Of a stretch of DNA of 60,000 nt, positions 21,537 through 34,000 are shown in pieces. The position numbers and the translations under genes were made by a program. The stretch lies in assembly GCA_037447655.1 (NCBI GenBank), contig JBBHKE010001281.1:80039-140038 (forward strand), in the 5' to 3' direction. This DNA is from Zygnema cylindricum. Lineage: Eukaryota > Streptophyta > Zygnematophyceae > Zygnematales > Zygnemataceae. Under the pieces are notes generated by a model. The model was not told the origin of the DNA. It ran no database searches and saw only the letters and a list, made by a program, of their open reading frames with translations. Position 1 is the first letter of the stretch. The number at the start of each line of letters is the position of its first letter.

Positions 21537-22859
21537 ATCTTGCGACAAACAATAAGTGAATTTGGGGTTATAAATGATTTGATAAAAGGCAAACACTCTT
21601 ACGTGTCATATACACCCCCGTAAAGTGTTATGGAAACTTCTTTATAGTCCTCGGAACAAGTAAATGCTCTCCATTGAGATAAGAATCCGCAATCATCCAG
21701 TTGATTACTCGCACGCGATAAATCTTTGTGGATACGTGATGAAGTTTTCGCCTCGACACCAAGACGCCACTGTAGTCTCCACGTGTCGGGTCCACATCTC
21801 CATTTAACGCTTCTTTTTCGAGGGGCTCCACATCTCCGATTAAAGCTCTTTCTTCGAGGGGGCTCCACGTTCGATGTATCTTCTGTAGCTAAATCAGGTT
21901 TTTGAGTCTCGCTTCCCACCATTTCGTCCAAAACAGGAGATGGAGAAATTTCCGGCCTAAGGATGCTTCTTGCCGTATATGTTAGGAACGTTATATTAAT
22001 GGGCCACATAATTTCAAAAAATAAACAACACTTGGAGACAAAATAATATATGGAGAAAATAAAGTTGAATCTAGAACGCAAAGTAAATGGAGAAGTTGAT
22101 GAGATAGTGCCATGGTTGAATTGGAGGAGATGAATATATACCAATGAAAGAGGAGGTGGCAGTAAGAAAAAGAGGGAAACCTTTTTCCTAAAATTTTGGT
22201 GTTCAAATTTTAAAATTGAAAATTTTGTTTCAAATTATCAGAATTTAAAAAACGAAAGAATGAGCGGGAATGTTTGAAAATTTTGACCAGTTTCTGGCGA
22301 AAGATGTTGCTGTGCAAATTTCATGGTTGACCCATGGGAACCGCTGGAGCATATTGAATGTACGGTTCGTATTTGGACAGCCAAAATAGGACATTCGATT
22401 ACTGTGACGTTATCATATCGTTTTTACAACCATATCATTTTACGTGGATTTGAAATTGGCCACGTGTATTTTTGGTTGACCAATCGTATTGCGCGTTGAA
22501 CGAGCTGTTCGATATTTTGGTACATTTGTCACGTTATTAGAGTTAACATTAACTGTAATACATGTTAACCCTAACGCTAATACCGGTTAGTGTTTCACAA
22601 GATGTTTCTGAACGCATCCTTATTAGAAGTAAGACACATTTTACAGTCATTTAACTCTAATATATCCTCTGAAATGCGACATATTAAAGTTAATGGTCGT
22701 TATTAGTGTAAACGTGTAACATTAAAACGGACAATCAACCTCATTTTTTCATAGAATAGTGTTGCGTAATCGTTGAAGCAATTTCACCTAAAAAAATCAG
22801 TAAATGTTAAAAAGTATAACGCTTAACGGTATACCTCTGAGATTTTACAGCCGGAAAAC
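21537..22859. other. Non-coding; short 36-bp duplication
   Basis: No gene recognised. Around 21780-21870 a unit of roughly 36 bp (GGGGCTCCACATCTCC…CTTTTTCGA on plus) is repeated twice with a partial third copy. The 181-codon minus frame across 21599-22144 has no domain and runs through this duplication, so I do not call it. Confidence 0.4.
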
Positions 22860-24130
22860 ACTCTGACACGTACGGAGGCCCAAAATGAGCGACGGCGTAC
22901 GAGTTGTCAGATTTTGTGCTAGTACACATATTAATGTAGAAGCCGTAAGGGCGGGTATTTATTATTCTGGACAACCCAAATTACAGTTAGGGATTAATTA
23001 GTATATAACATTTTTTTCAAAAAAAAAAAATTCCCGATTAGTGCCAATAACACTAATTTTTCTTTTACGCTATTTATTCCTTTACTCTAATAGTGATCGA
23101 CGGTGTATATGTCGTTCCTCCATGCTATACGGTACACCGTCAATCGCTATTAGAGTATATAACGCCAATTCGGTGCCCTTTTTTCAAAAAAAAAAACCCG
23201 AAATACAATCCATAATTCTATTTTTTCCATTATTCTAATTAGGTTTTTTTTTCAAATAGCGTTAATAAGGAAAGTACACTGCGATGGAAATAGTGTGTCG
23301 TACGGACAGGGTATCTCCGTACGAAATGGTACTTTTTAAATTGCAAAGGCATAAAAAGACACTTAACATTATTGCGCACACATGTGAATGTGCACTGGAA
23401 GAAAGCGAGTCAAACTCGTCTACAAAAATCAAGTTCTCATATGTTCGTCCGTCGACCGTGTGAACAGCGCGACGGCGTACGAATTGTCAGATTTTTTACC
23501 AATACACATATTACTGTAGACATTGAAAGGGCGGGTATTTATTATTCAGGACAACCCAAATTACAGTTAGGGATTAATTAGTATATATATTTTTTTTCAA
23601 AAAAAAAAAATTCCGGATTAGTGTTAATAACACTTTTTTTTTTTTACGCTATTTATTCCTTTACTCTTATAGCGATTGACGGTGTAGTGTTGGGTATCGA
23701 GGACCCATTGCCAATATTCGATATATATCGAATTTCATGTACCCGATATTCGATATATCGCTTCGATATATCGAATTTCAAATCATCGCGATTGCCGATA
23801 TATCGTATCGACAATATATCGAAAATGAAAGCATTCCGGACAGAAAGTACAGAAAGTACAAATATATCGGGACCGCTGACCGTTCGATAACGATAACTAT
23901 CGGTATCGGTGTTATCGCGATAAGTTTTTTACCGATACACAACACTACAAATTACAGTTAGGGATTAATTAGTATATAACATTTTTTTCAAAAAAAAATA
24001 ATTCCCGATTAGTGCCAATAACACTACTTTTTCTTTTACGCTATTTATTCCTTTACTCTAATAGCGATCGACGGTGTATATGTCGTTCCTCCATGCTATA
24101 CGCGTATAATACAGAAAATAGTCAAAGTAG
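22860..24130. repeat. Tandem array of dispersed-repeat units
   Basis: About two and a half units. The block GGCGGGTATTTATTATTC…TTACAGTTAGGGATTAATTAG, followed by a T run, an A run and a TTACGCTATTTATTCCTTTACTC block, occurs at about 22950-23110, 23530-23685 and (without its left part) 23948-24105. The first two copies are 580 bp apart. In copy 1 an inverted pair (CTCTAATAGTGATCGACGG at about 23087 and its near-complement at about 23140) forms a potential hairpin. Confidence 0.7.
23685..23947. mobile_element. MITE-like TIR element, copy 3
   Basis: 263 bp with ends TAGTGTTGGGTATCG and CGATACACAACACTA, the same inverted repeats as the copies at 492-1430. The interior is dense in ATATCGATAT-type palindromes, and its last 70 bp match the right ends of the other copies. 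It sits exactly at a junction between tandem units of the surrounding array. Confidence 0.75.
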
Positions 24131-26747
24131 TAAAATACCCACGTATAGCGTATCCAATTATTTTCACACATTCAAATTATCAAACAAACTAAATAAATTA
24201 TTAGTAAATTTTGAGGTGCCAACTTACGTAGTCTTCTAAATCCTGGCTCTCACGGGTATTGTGGAATGTCACGTCACACTGTTGGCCTTCTTCTGCTGGC
24301 TTCCCTCGAGATGCGAGATATTCTTGAAGGAATCCTTGTCTGCCAGCTGGGACGCACATAACGGGAAGACACGTGGCGCAATGCCCTCATCCGGGCTGAC
24401 GTCTTGTCCCCCCGCTCAGATTTTACACTGCGATGTCTTTAAATTCGCTGTGACGTCAGCCAGCTTTGTGGCTGTTCCCGCAGGTTTACATGCTGACGTC
24501 ACATGGACGTCGAAAGCTATGTCGGGGAATTCGTGGCATGTGAGAAGCGGACAGTCTCGGCGGATCTCACATCAGGGTACTGCTGTCTCTTCCCTCTCTC
24601 CTCACTCCCCTCCCTACCTTTGTTTTCCCCCTCCTTGTTCCCCTTTTTTCTTATCTCCTGTCCCGTTCAACTCCTTGATTACTCACTTCCTTCATTTTTT
24701 CCTCTTCCTCTCTCTCTCTCTCTCTCTCTCACTCGCAAACACACGAAAAGACTCTCTCTCTCTCTCTCCCTTTCTCTCTCTCATATTCTACTCTACGATG
24801 TCTCTCTACCCCCATTTTTCTCCCTCTTCCGTTCTCTCTCCCTCACTCTTTTCCTTTCCTAACCCTCGCCACACTGCCTCTCTGTCTCCATTCTTCCCAT
24901 GGCTCACTCCACCCCATTTCATTACAACAGGGATGGCGTCTCTCTCTCCCAACAATTCCCAGAACACGACAAATGCAGAACTGGATGGTGCCATGTGGCA
25001 GGTGCAGAGTGAGATTTCCTCCCTGATACCGCCACGAACCTTCTAAAATATTAAACCCTTTGGTCTATCCATTCCTGCAAAACACTTCTTTTTTGAAATT
25101 TGGCAAATATTTCTGATGGACTTCAAAACCTCATCAACGTGAAACTTTGTGAAATTCCTTCTCACTGTCTGGAACTTTTATACTAAATTCAATGTAGTAA
25201 ACGAAATTATGAAGAATTTGACTGTATGTTTTCTTTTGGAGTTTACCTGTCCACACTTAATCGTGTAAAATCAAAAATAGGCGAAAGCTACCAGTTGGTT
25301 TCCCTTTGGAATAGATTTTTCCAAGGCCTCAACAGTCCTCCTCCTTCTACCCCGTTTTTTTTGTTTTTTGCTCGCCCCGATGAATGCACATTGTAATTAT
25401 TTGAAAAATGAAAAGTACCTACAGGTCGTCTTCTCGTCCATTCAAGCGTTGTCACACGACCTTGATAGGAAAAAAACTCTATTGTTATCACTCAGTTTTT
25501 AAGAAGCTATCCCTCGGTCGACAGTGGAGTGTGAACGTGCCATACACTCTGCAACGCACCATATTTTCTGTGGGTTTGGAAGCATGTCTTGCGATTGCGT
25601 GGAAACACAGCTAGTCTGGGCAGGAGCATAGTATGATCTTCTCTATTTCCTGTATAGGATGAAAAGGAGTTCAGGCAGTTTAACTTTGGCATTGGGAAGA
25701 CAAAATGACTTTACAAAGTGGTATATGGCCCTCTGGGTCTCTTAAATTGGAACGTTAGGATTCACCTGAACAGGGGCATGTGATGCCAATCCCTCCTATT
25801 TCATGTGTGTGTATTTCATAATATGGTTTAGGAAAAAAAAAAAAAAACCTCATTTGCCTTACTGTGAAACCATGGATAAACTAGTTATACTAGAGTGAAA
25901 CATGATCCTTTTGATCAGGGTTAGAAAGACTTTCTAACGATGTAGGAGTTAATGAGTGTGGTCAACTTCACTTTGTCTGGCGCCAATTGACAATGGACCA
26001 TTGCATCAATAGTTTTAAAAAAGGAAACAGTATTCTATAGCAGACATAAGACGGTAGGAATTGTGAAATGGTGGACCGCTATTTTCATGTATGGCAAGTG
26101 AAAAGGACTTAAGTGGTCAAGTACTACAACTTCCATTGAGAGCTTTTAAATTATTAGCGTTACCTGCACTAAAGACCTGCTTAAAATAGTGTTATCAGGA
26201 CTAATTTGTGATAACGGGTCAGGAAAACACTACCGGAATTAGAGTGATTTACTCTAGTACCGATGGGTGGTGTACTTCAGTAGAACAGCGACACTACCTG
26301 AAGGCAAAAGTGCACAGAAATTCAATGTCAATAGCTACCAACGCTAGTAACACTTACTGTGACGGTTTTTTCTCCCCCCTTAACAGGAAGTAGTGTTCTC
26401 TTTTCTTAACACGCATTTGGTAAACGGTTTACAGGCGTCCATGCCGCTCGCACCTAAATGAGGATCAACAACGCTCAAATAGACCCAATGCTATATATTT
26501 CTTAACGACAATAATTATTCACTTTGTAGTGGGCAAGTAACCCCTTTTCTTTGGCAGTCTTTTCGGTTTTTTTCGTCAAAACCACCTCCTTTCGTCGCTC
26601 ACTGAAATTTGTACAAATGAAAAGTATTCTTCAAACCTGAAAGAAAAAAAGATTACAAATATCTTTTGCAATACTGGATTGGAGCAAGGATTTATGTTGT
26701 TGTTTCCTTCATTTATCTTAATAGGGTTTTTAAATTTGTTGTATCAG
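24131..26747 (+). other. Probable upstream region / first exon(s) of the HAT-repeat gene
   Basis: There is no recognised domain. 24590-24860 is pyrimidine-rich (TCTC runs), as in many 5' leaders. An ATG in good context (CAGGGATGGCG at 24933) followed by 18 codons and a donor-like G|GTGCC at 24987/24988 would join in phase to the exon at 26748; this is only a possibility. The remaining sequence to 26747 looks intronic and includes poly-A and poly-T runs. Confidence 0.3.
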
Positions 26748-29700
26748 GTTTTGAGAAAGAGTCTTTTCAGGGAGATACAAGGCCATCCAGCAGTCCCTTC
26801 AAACCTGGAAATGGAGAGGGAGACAGGGAGGGAGAGGGAAAGGGACACAGGGAGGAACAGGGAGAAGGAGACACGGAAGGAGAGGGAGAGGACAGAGAGG
26901 AGGAGAGCCTGCGACCCGGTTCGCAAGAAGAGCCTGTGCCAGCTGGCAGGTCTGGAAATCACGGCAGTGCTAGTTGGCAGACAGCAGTGGAGACAGGTGG
27001 CACAATAGGATTGGTCGGGGAGCAGTCGGGGAATCTGTCTGGGAAGGAGTTGGAGGGAAGAGGAGAGACTGTGCACAAACGTCGATGGGTGCGGCTCCCT
27101 GATGGTAAGGCATTTCACAGCTCAAAAAGGCATTCCTGTCTCCTTCTATTTCACTATTATCCCTTTGTCATGTTATCTTGTGCATTTTCTCTTTCTCCCT
27201 CTCTCTCTCTCTCCTCTCCCTTTCACTCCCCCTCCTGTCCCCCTTCCTCTCCCTCTCCCTTTCCTCTCCCTGCCCCCCCTCCCTCCCTCCCCTCCACTCT
27301 CCCCCCCTCCACTCCACTCCCTCCCCACCTCCCCCTCCCACTCTCTCTCTCTTTTTCCCCGTCAGCCTCTCAGAGAAAAGCAAGAAAAACCCCTTTTCTC
27401 TCCCTCTCGAGGCATAAGCGAGAAATATCCCTAGCCCTCTCCTCCTCCCTCTCCATCTCTCTTCCTCTGGAAACATAGGCGAGGAAAATACCTTTCCCTT
27501 TCCCTCTCCCTCCCTCTCCCTCCCTCTTGAGGCATAAGCTAGAAGAACCCTTCTCCCTCCCCCTCTCCCTCCACAAAAGAGAGAAATACCTTTCCCTCAC
27601 CCTCTCCCTGTCTGTTCTTCTACCTCTTAAAACATAAGCGAGAAAAACTCCTCTCGCTCATTCCCTCAAAACATAGGTGAGAGGAATGCCGTTCCCTCTC
27701 CCTCTCCCTCCCTCTCTCTTCCTTCAATTATCGAAACATATGCAGGAAAAACCCCTCTCCCTCTCCCTCTTCCTCTCCTTCTCCCTCCCCCTCCCTCTCC
27801 ATTTCAACACATGTGCAAGTAAAACACCCCCCACTCCCTCTTCCTCTCCATTTCAAAACACGTGCAAGTAAATCCCCTCTCCCTCCCTCTCCTTCTCCTC
27901 CCTCCCTCTTCCCCCCCCTCTCCCTCTCCCTCTCCCTCTCCCTCTCCCTCTCCCTCTCCCTCTCCCTCTCCCTCTCCCTCTCCCTCTCCCTCTCCCTCTC
28001 CCTCTCCCTCTCCCTCTCCCTCTCCCTCTCCCTCTCCCTCTCCCTCTCCCTCTCCCTCTCCCTCCCTCTTCGCCTCCCTCTGGTGAGTCCAGGCCAGGCG
28101 CCTGCCAAAGAGGGCCACCGGGCGGCACTGCTGCTCGCCCGGCGGCGTGATGTGACGGGCGCTCGCTCTGCCTTCCAGAGCCTGCTGACGTCCTTTCCCG
28201 GCAACGTCCACATCCTCACAAGTGCAGCCATTTTTGAGTGGAGGAACGGGAGGCGAGAACTCGCGGTACTCTCTCCCCTCTCCCTCTCCCTCTCCCTCTC
28301 CCTCTCCCTCTCCCTCTCCCTCTCCCTCTCCCTCTCCCCTCCCTCTCCCTCTCCCTCTCCCTCTCCCTCTCCCTCTCCCTCTCCCTCTCCCTCTCCCTCT
28401 CCCTCTCCCTCTCCCTCTCCCTCTCCCTCTCCCTCTCCCTCTCCCTCTCCCTCTCCCTCTCCCTCTCCCTCTCCCTCTCCCTCTCCCTCTCCCTCTCCCT
28501 CTCCCTCTCCCTCTCCCTCCCCCTCCCCCTCCCCCTCCCCCTCCCCCTCCCCCTCCCCCTCCCCCTCCCCCTCCCCCTCCCCCTCCCCCTCCCCCTCCCC
28601 CTCCCCCTCCCCCTCCCCCTCCCCCTCCCCCTTCTCGCTCTCTCTGTCTCTTTCTCTCCCGCTGCCTCTCTGTACCCTCTGTCTCGCACTTCCTCTCTTC
28701 CTCTTCCTTTCTCCTCCTTTCCCCTTTCATTCCCCGCTCTCTCTACTGTCATTTACCACTCCCTCCACTCTCCACTATTTACTGTCGCTTTTCCCCTTTT
28801 CCCTCTTCTCGTCTCCTCTCTTTCCCCTTCCCCACCTCCTTTGCCCTGGACACTCTTTAGACTCTCGCACATGGGATACTCTCTCACAAGTTGCAATCCG
28901 TTGTTGAAATTTCCCTTCTTAAACTCTTCTCTGCCCTCTTGAGACCTTCTCACTCTCCTTCCCCTTCCCCTCCTTCCTTCCGCTCCTGCTCTCTCTTTCT
29001 ATGTTGTAAAAAATTTATTTTTTTGTTTATTTGTTTGTCTCTTTGGGCTTTTGCGTCCGGAAACAGAGAGAGCTTTTTAAACAGGGAGCCATGACGGACC
29101 CAACAAATGCTCCAATTAGACAGGTTTTTTTTCTCTCTTGAAAACATTTTTTTTTTATATGAGAAATGGTTTCTTAAAGGTTTCAATATGTTTTGGAGGG
29201 TGTTTTGCTGGTTTTGAAGGGCTTTTCCTGGGCTATTCTCAGGGATTGTTTTAGATTCAGCTGGTTAGTTTGACTCTCTTCATCTCCCTCTCTCTGTTTC
29301 AAATATGAATTTGAACCTCTGTGAGGATTACGGATGTTCAAACGGCTGTTTGTACAGTAAAACAGCTAAAGTAGTGTGAACTACACTACTATTAGTGAAG
29401 AACGATTTAGTTAGTTGGAAACTGATGATTTCCATCACTTTTTCACGTCTATTGTCCAATGAATGGATAGATTCGGTCCTCTGTCGTCCGATAAAGATTC
29501 ACATGCAAATTGTGAACAACATACTTTTTGTCAACAGTCTATATCTTGTGAATAATGTGTCTATTTTGCAAATTCATGTTCCCGTTCGAGTTACATATCG
29601 TAGACATGCATTTTTGCCGGTGGGCTTGTCATTTTCTTTGAAAGTATTTATCGGCGTTTTAAGTTAACTTTGTGAGAATTCAACTGGAGATTCGGGAAGC

Positions 29701-31009
29701 AATTTTCATGGAGTTAAAAGCTCACTGGATAATGGAAGTGATGAGGGTGTTTGCTTTGTCCATTTAGCGGATTCAATATTTGATTCTTTGAGTAGAAATG
29801 TCGTACATAACCAATAAAATGCTGGTTTTCTTTGCATTTGCAATATTGTTTCAGATGGATTAGATGGTCATTTATATGTTTTGGCCATCTTAGTCCAGAC
29901 TTGGTTTAATTTTAAAAAGAAAAACACGCGATGGAAGTCAAATTGTCTTTCTTCGTAAAAAACACCAACTTTTTCAATCGACTCGTTTTTTTCTCTCCCG
30001 GTGGCAGTTAAGACACTGTCAATATATAGAAGCTTTTTTGAAAACTTCATTCAAAATTAACTCCCTGCTTTTTATTTAATGTTCTCCAGAATCACATGAT
30101 TTTAAATAAAATTTAGAATGTTGAAATAAAAACATACAAAACTAAAAAATCAAAATGTTTCTCCTTAAGTTTCCACATTAAGAGCATAAATAATGTTCCA
30201 TCCGTTTGCCCAAAAAAGAGAAAAACACACACCTATAGGACCCAAAGAAAAATCTTTTGGAACCTTAACTATTTATCTATTTTAAATATCGTGAAAGTGG
30301 GTAATTTTCTCAAAATCTCGTGGAGAAATCGGTCAAAGTCTCTATTGGGTCTGCTGATGCAGGCTTGGGGACTGATGGAGGCAGCCCGGGGCGAGAAAGG
30401 GACAAAAAAAGCTCGGCAGCTTTTGAAAGCAGCCACGGAAGCTGACCAATTTCACGGCGCCAGTTGGCAGGCATGGGGAGTGTTTGAACAGAGGAGAGGG
30501 AATGCAAGAATGGCGCGACAGCTGTTCCAGAAGGGGACAGAGAGAGTCCCCAATCACGTCCCCACATGGCAGGTGGGAGGAGAGGAAGACAAGAGAGGAG
30601 AGAGGAGAGGAGAGGTAGGGGAAAGGGAGAGGAAAAGACGGAGGATGAAGTATGTGTTTATCAGAGCTGGCAAAAATTGACAGAGGCAGGAAATGAGGGA
30701 TAGAGAATGGATGAGAAGGGTGGCGCGGGAGGAGGAGGGAGGCGAAGGGCAGGGCAAAGACCTTTTCATGAGAGAGTAAATTTTACAGTTAGAGAGCTAT
30801 TTTTACTTAAGAGGAAGGGATGCGAGTAGTTAGCAAATGGAGGAGACAGGGAGAGAGAAAGACATGATTAGCTTGGAAAGAGAAATAATGAGAGATAAAT
30901 GTACCAACATTCCTATCTTTCTCCCCCTCATCCTATCCCCTGTTCTTAGTTCAGACCCTTTACTTCCTCCCTCCTTAATGTGCTCTAGGTTGATCCTTGT
31001 CAATGCCAA

Positions 31010-31086
<77 letters not shown>

Positions 31087-34000
31087 NNNNNNNNNNNNNN
31101 NNNNNNNNNNNNNNNNNNNNNNNNNNNNNNNNNNCAAAGGTTAAAATGTCACTTGACTTTTTACCCTCCAACTGTCTTGTTGTGTGCGGGTCTTTTTCTC
31201 TCTGGGTCTCCTCTCCCTCCCTTCTGTAGGCCTGGGCGCTGCTGGAGGCCTCTGAGGGACAGCTGGCGACGGCTCGAATGCTGCTGCGAACTGCCACCAC
31301 TCTCGACCGCTCCCACGGCCCCGCATGGCTGGTGAGATCTAGGGACTGGTAATTCGATGCGATATGCATCTCTACATGGGATGGGATCCCAGAGTTGATC
31401 TATACCTGATTTTGGGAGATTCTTTGTCTAAAATAAGTGTCAATTTTTTTAAGAATGTGCTTGGACGTATTGACAAACATTTGGTGTTTTTCTATCATGT
31501 CAGTTCTGTCACGAACTGACTTTCCATTTTTCAGTTCACTGTAAAATTGGAAACTGACCTTGGTTCAGTTAAAATAAACCAAGATTGCAATGATGGAAAA
31601 AGTCAATGGCCAATGAAATTATTATAAGCTCTTACTCGACCAATGGATTGCTGGTCAAATAATGTGGACCAATGAGAAGAATTTTTTATGTCTATCAGTG
31701 GTCGTAAAGGTATCGACATCTACTATCTACTATCTTATTCTTTTTCAGAGACTAGCTCTTTTTTGTTTGTGGAAAACTTTTTTGTTTTGACTAGTAATTT
31801 TTTTTTTACTTACGCTTCTATTTTAGTCCAATGAGGGTCCATGATCCCCTCTTGTCATGATTGCACTGTTTAAGAACTGAGGCGATGGAACGCTATTTTT
31901 GGTTCCATTACCGGAAAAATGTGTGCTACCGAAGAACTGACTCGACGGAACATTACCCCGTTGTCACTGTACATCGGAAATGTCTATCTCAACATAGTCA
32001 ACAGCATTTAACAAAACATGTTATTGTCAGCATACAGTGTTATGCATAGGGATTGAACGGTTTGGATCTTATTAGCAAAATTACGGTGTGGGTAAACTTT
32101 ATTAGAACTGTAGTTAAATGACACAGTGCTTTCAATATGGGCATGCTTGGCCAGGTGGAGCTGCTTCGCTGAAGTTATGCCACATACATGAATTGGCCCG
32201 GATATTAAAATAGTTAGAACCCAGTTTCGTTCGGTTCATATCAATTTCCTTTTGCTCCTATTTTTTTTAGTCGGTGGTTCTGATTTAGAGTTATGGGACC
32301 CCTGTTGTTCTTTTCTTTTTTTAGATTGATCCTGTACATATTGGTTTCAAACTGCGGTTTGGACCAGAGTTCGTGAAACTGACCTGAACTTTATTCATGC
32401 TGAAGAACATCTGCTTATAAACCTAACCATATTGCAAGTTCCTGAGTTAAATGACAAAAAATATCTGGGATTTTAATTTTAACAAGCTTCAACTAAAGCA
32501 AATACAGGCGAGTCAATGTAAATACTTGTTGAAAGGAAATAATACCATTTACAATGAACAAGGACTTGAAAAGCGGTCCAAGGTGTATCTCTGTTTTTCT
32601 TTTTTAAGACTAATGGATGAGAGCAAAAATTTGTTAGAGTTTACAAATGGAGGAATCTCTGCACCTAACTAGGGGTTGCGGTTTGGTTTTTTCAGGCTTG
32701 GGCAAGGTTAGAATGGAAAGAAGGAAATTTTGAGGAGGCTCAAACTCTTTTTGAAAAAGGGACAGAGATACCTGGAAAGGACGCCGCTTCAGTTTTGCAA
32801 GTAAGCAAAGACAAACTGTAATTAGCAATTTTAGTTTTTGTTGTTATTAACAAAACAAAAAGGAAATTTTCTATCACTCGGTGATGCAGGTCTTTAATCG
32901 CAACGAAAAGCCATGTGTTTCCCAAGGAAATGAGGTTTTTTCATATGCACAACTTTCTAACCGGACTACGTTTCTGCTAATAAAGACGAGTTTTTTCTGT
33001 GTGAAGGACATGCTATTGTATTTGTCCCCAGAATTCCTAAAATCTGTTCTTTTGGGAACCACCCAAATAACATTATGATGGATAGCTTTTATGTACCTGT
33101 TGTCCACTGCCTGTAAGTTCTTAAACTGAACTGTTGAACAAAAAACTGTTGGACATTGAGCTTTTTTTATGTATGGAACTGCCAGCCGTGGAACTGATTC
33201 ACATGGAACTGCTTTGCAGGCCTGGGCCTCTGTGGAGGCAGAAGCCAAGAATGAGAATAAGGCGAGAGAGCTTTTCCGGAGGGCGGCTCACCGAGATCCC
33301 TCTCTTCCCTTTACCTGGTTACAATGGGGGCGACTGGAACGATCTCAAGGTGGGGAGCAAATGAATGAGCAAATATTAGGTCAAGGAAGGAAGAAGATGA
33401 CAATGCCATTGTTCGGGAAGTCTATGCGATTTTCAGTTTCTTTTTCATTGCCTTTATGTGGGGTTTTTGTGACTTATTGTTTGGAAAGTTATTTTTAGGC
33501 ATGTTGTTCCTCGTGGTACCGTCCCACATGGTCAGAGGTGTTTCGCATAGGTCAGAGTTGGAACTAATTGGCAATTTCTAGAAAATAACGGCCAATACAT
33601 GCTAGCTTGTTTGTCTTTTTTTACTTTTGCTTATTAGACTAACGATATGATAATTACACGATAGCAGTTTTACCCTCTTCGTGAGGCTTAATTGTACAGT
33701 TTTCTGACTAACCGTTTGTACGATTACTCGAAAAACTGTACGATTTGTACGATGTGCCTTCAAAACGAGTGTAAAAGTTTGATACTTTAACAACCTTTTG
33801 AATTGTTTGTTGACCTGTGGACCAATGCAGGAAATCTGGACGATGCTTCTGAACTATTTCGCAGTGGGCTCCGAGTGGACCCCACCAATGTGCACCTGCA
33901 GCATGCGCTGGGGATGTTGGAGAAGGTAAAAGAAACACACGAGAAAGAGAGAGACAGAGATAGGGAGAGAGAGAGAGGGGGGGAGGAGGAGAGGGAGGAG

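Noticed and set aside
21599-22144. 181-codon minus-strand frame
   Set aside because: No domain, and the frame runs through a short local duplication; a chance open frame is simpler.
24261-25046. 261-codon plus frame as the true start of the HAT-repeat protein
   Set aside because: It is dominated by TC-repeat translation, contains no known domain, and ends in a stop before any repeat exon; only a small part might be a first exon.
27813-28907. Long Pro/Ser, Leu/Pro, Gly or Arg/Glu open frames on both strands
   Set aside because: They are translations of CCCTCT and CCCCCT microsatellites, open in nearly all frames.
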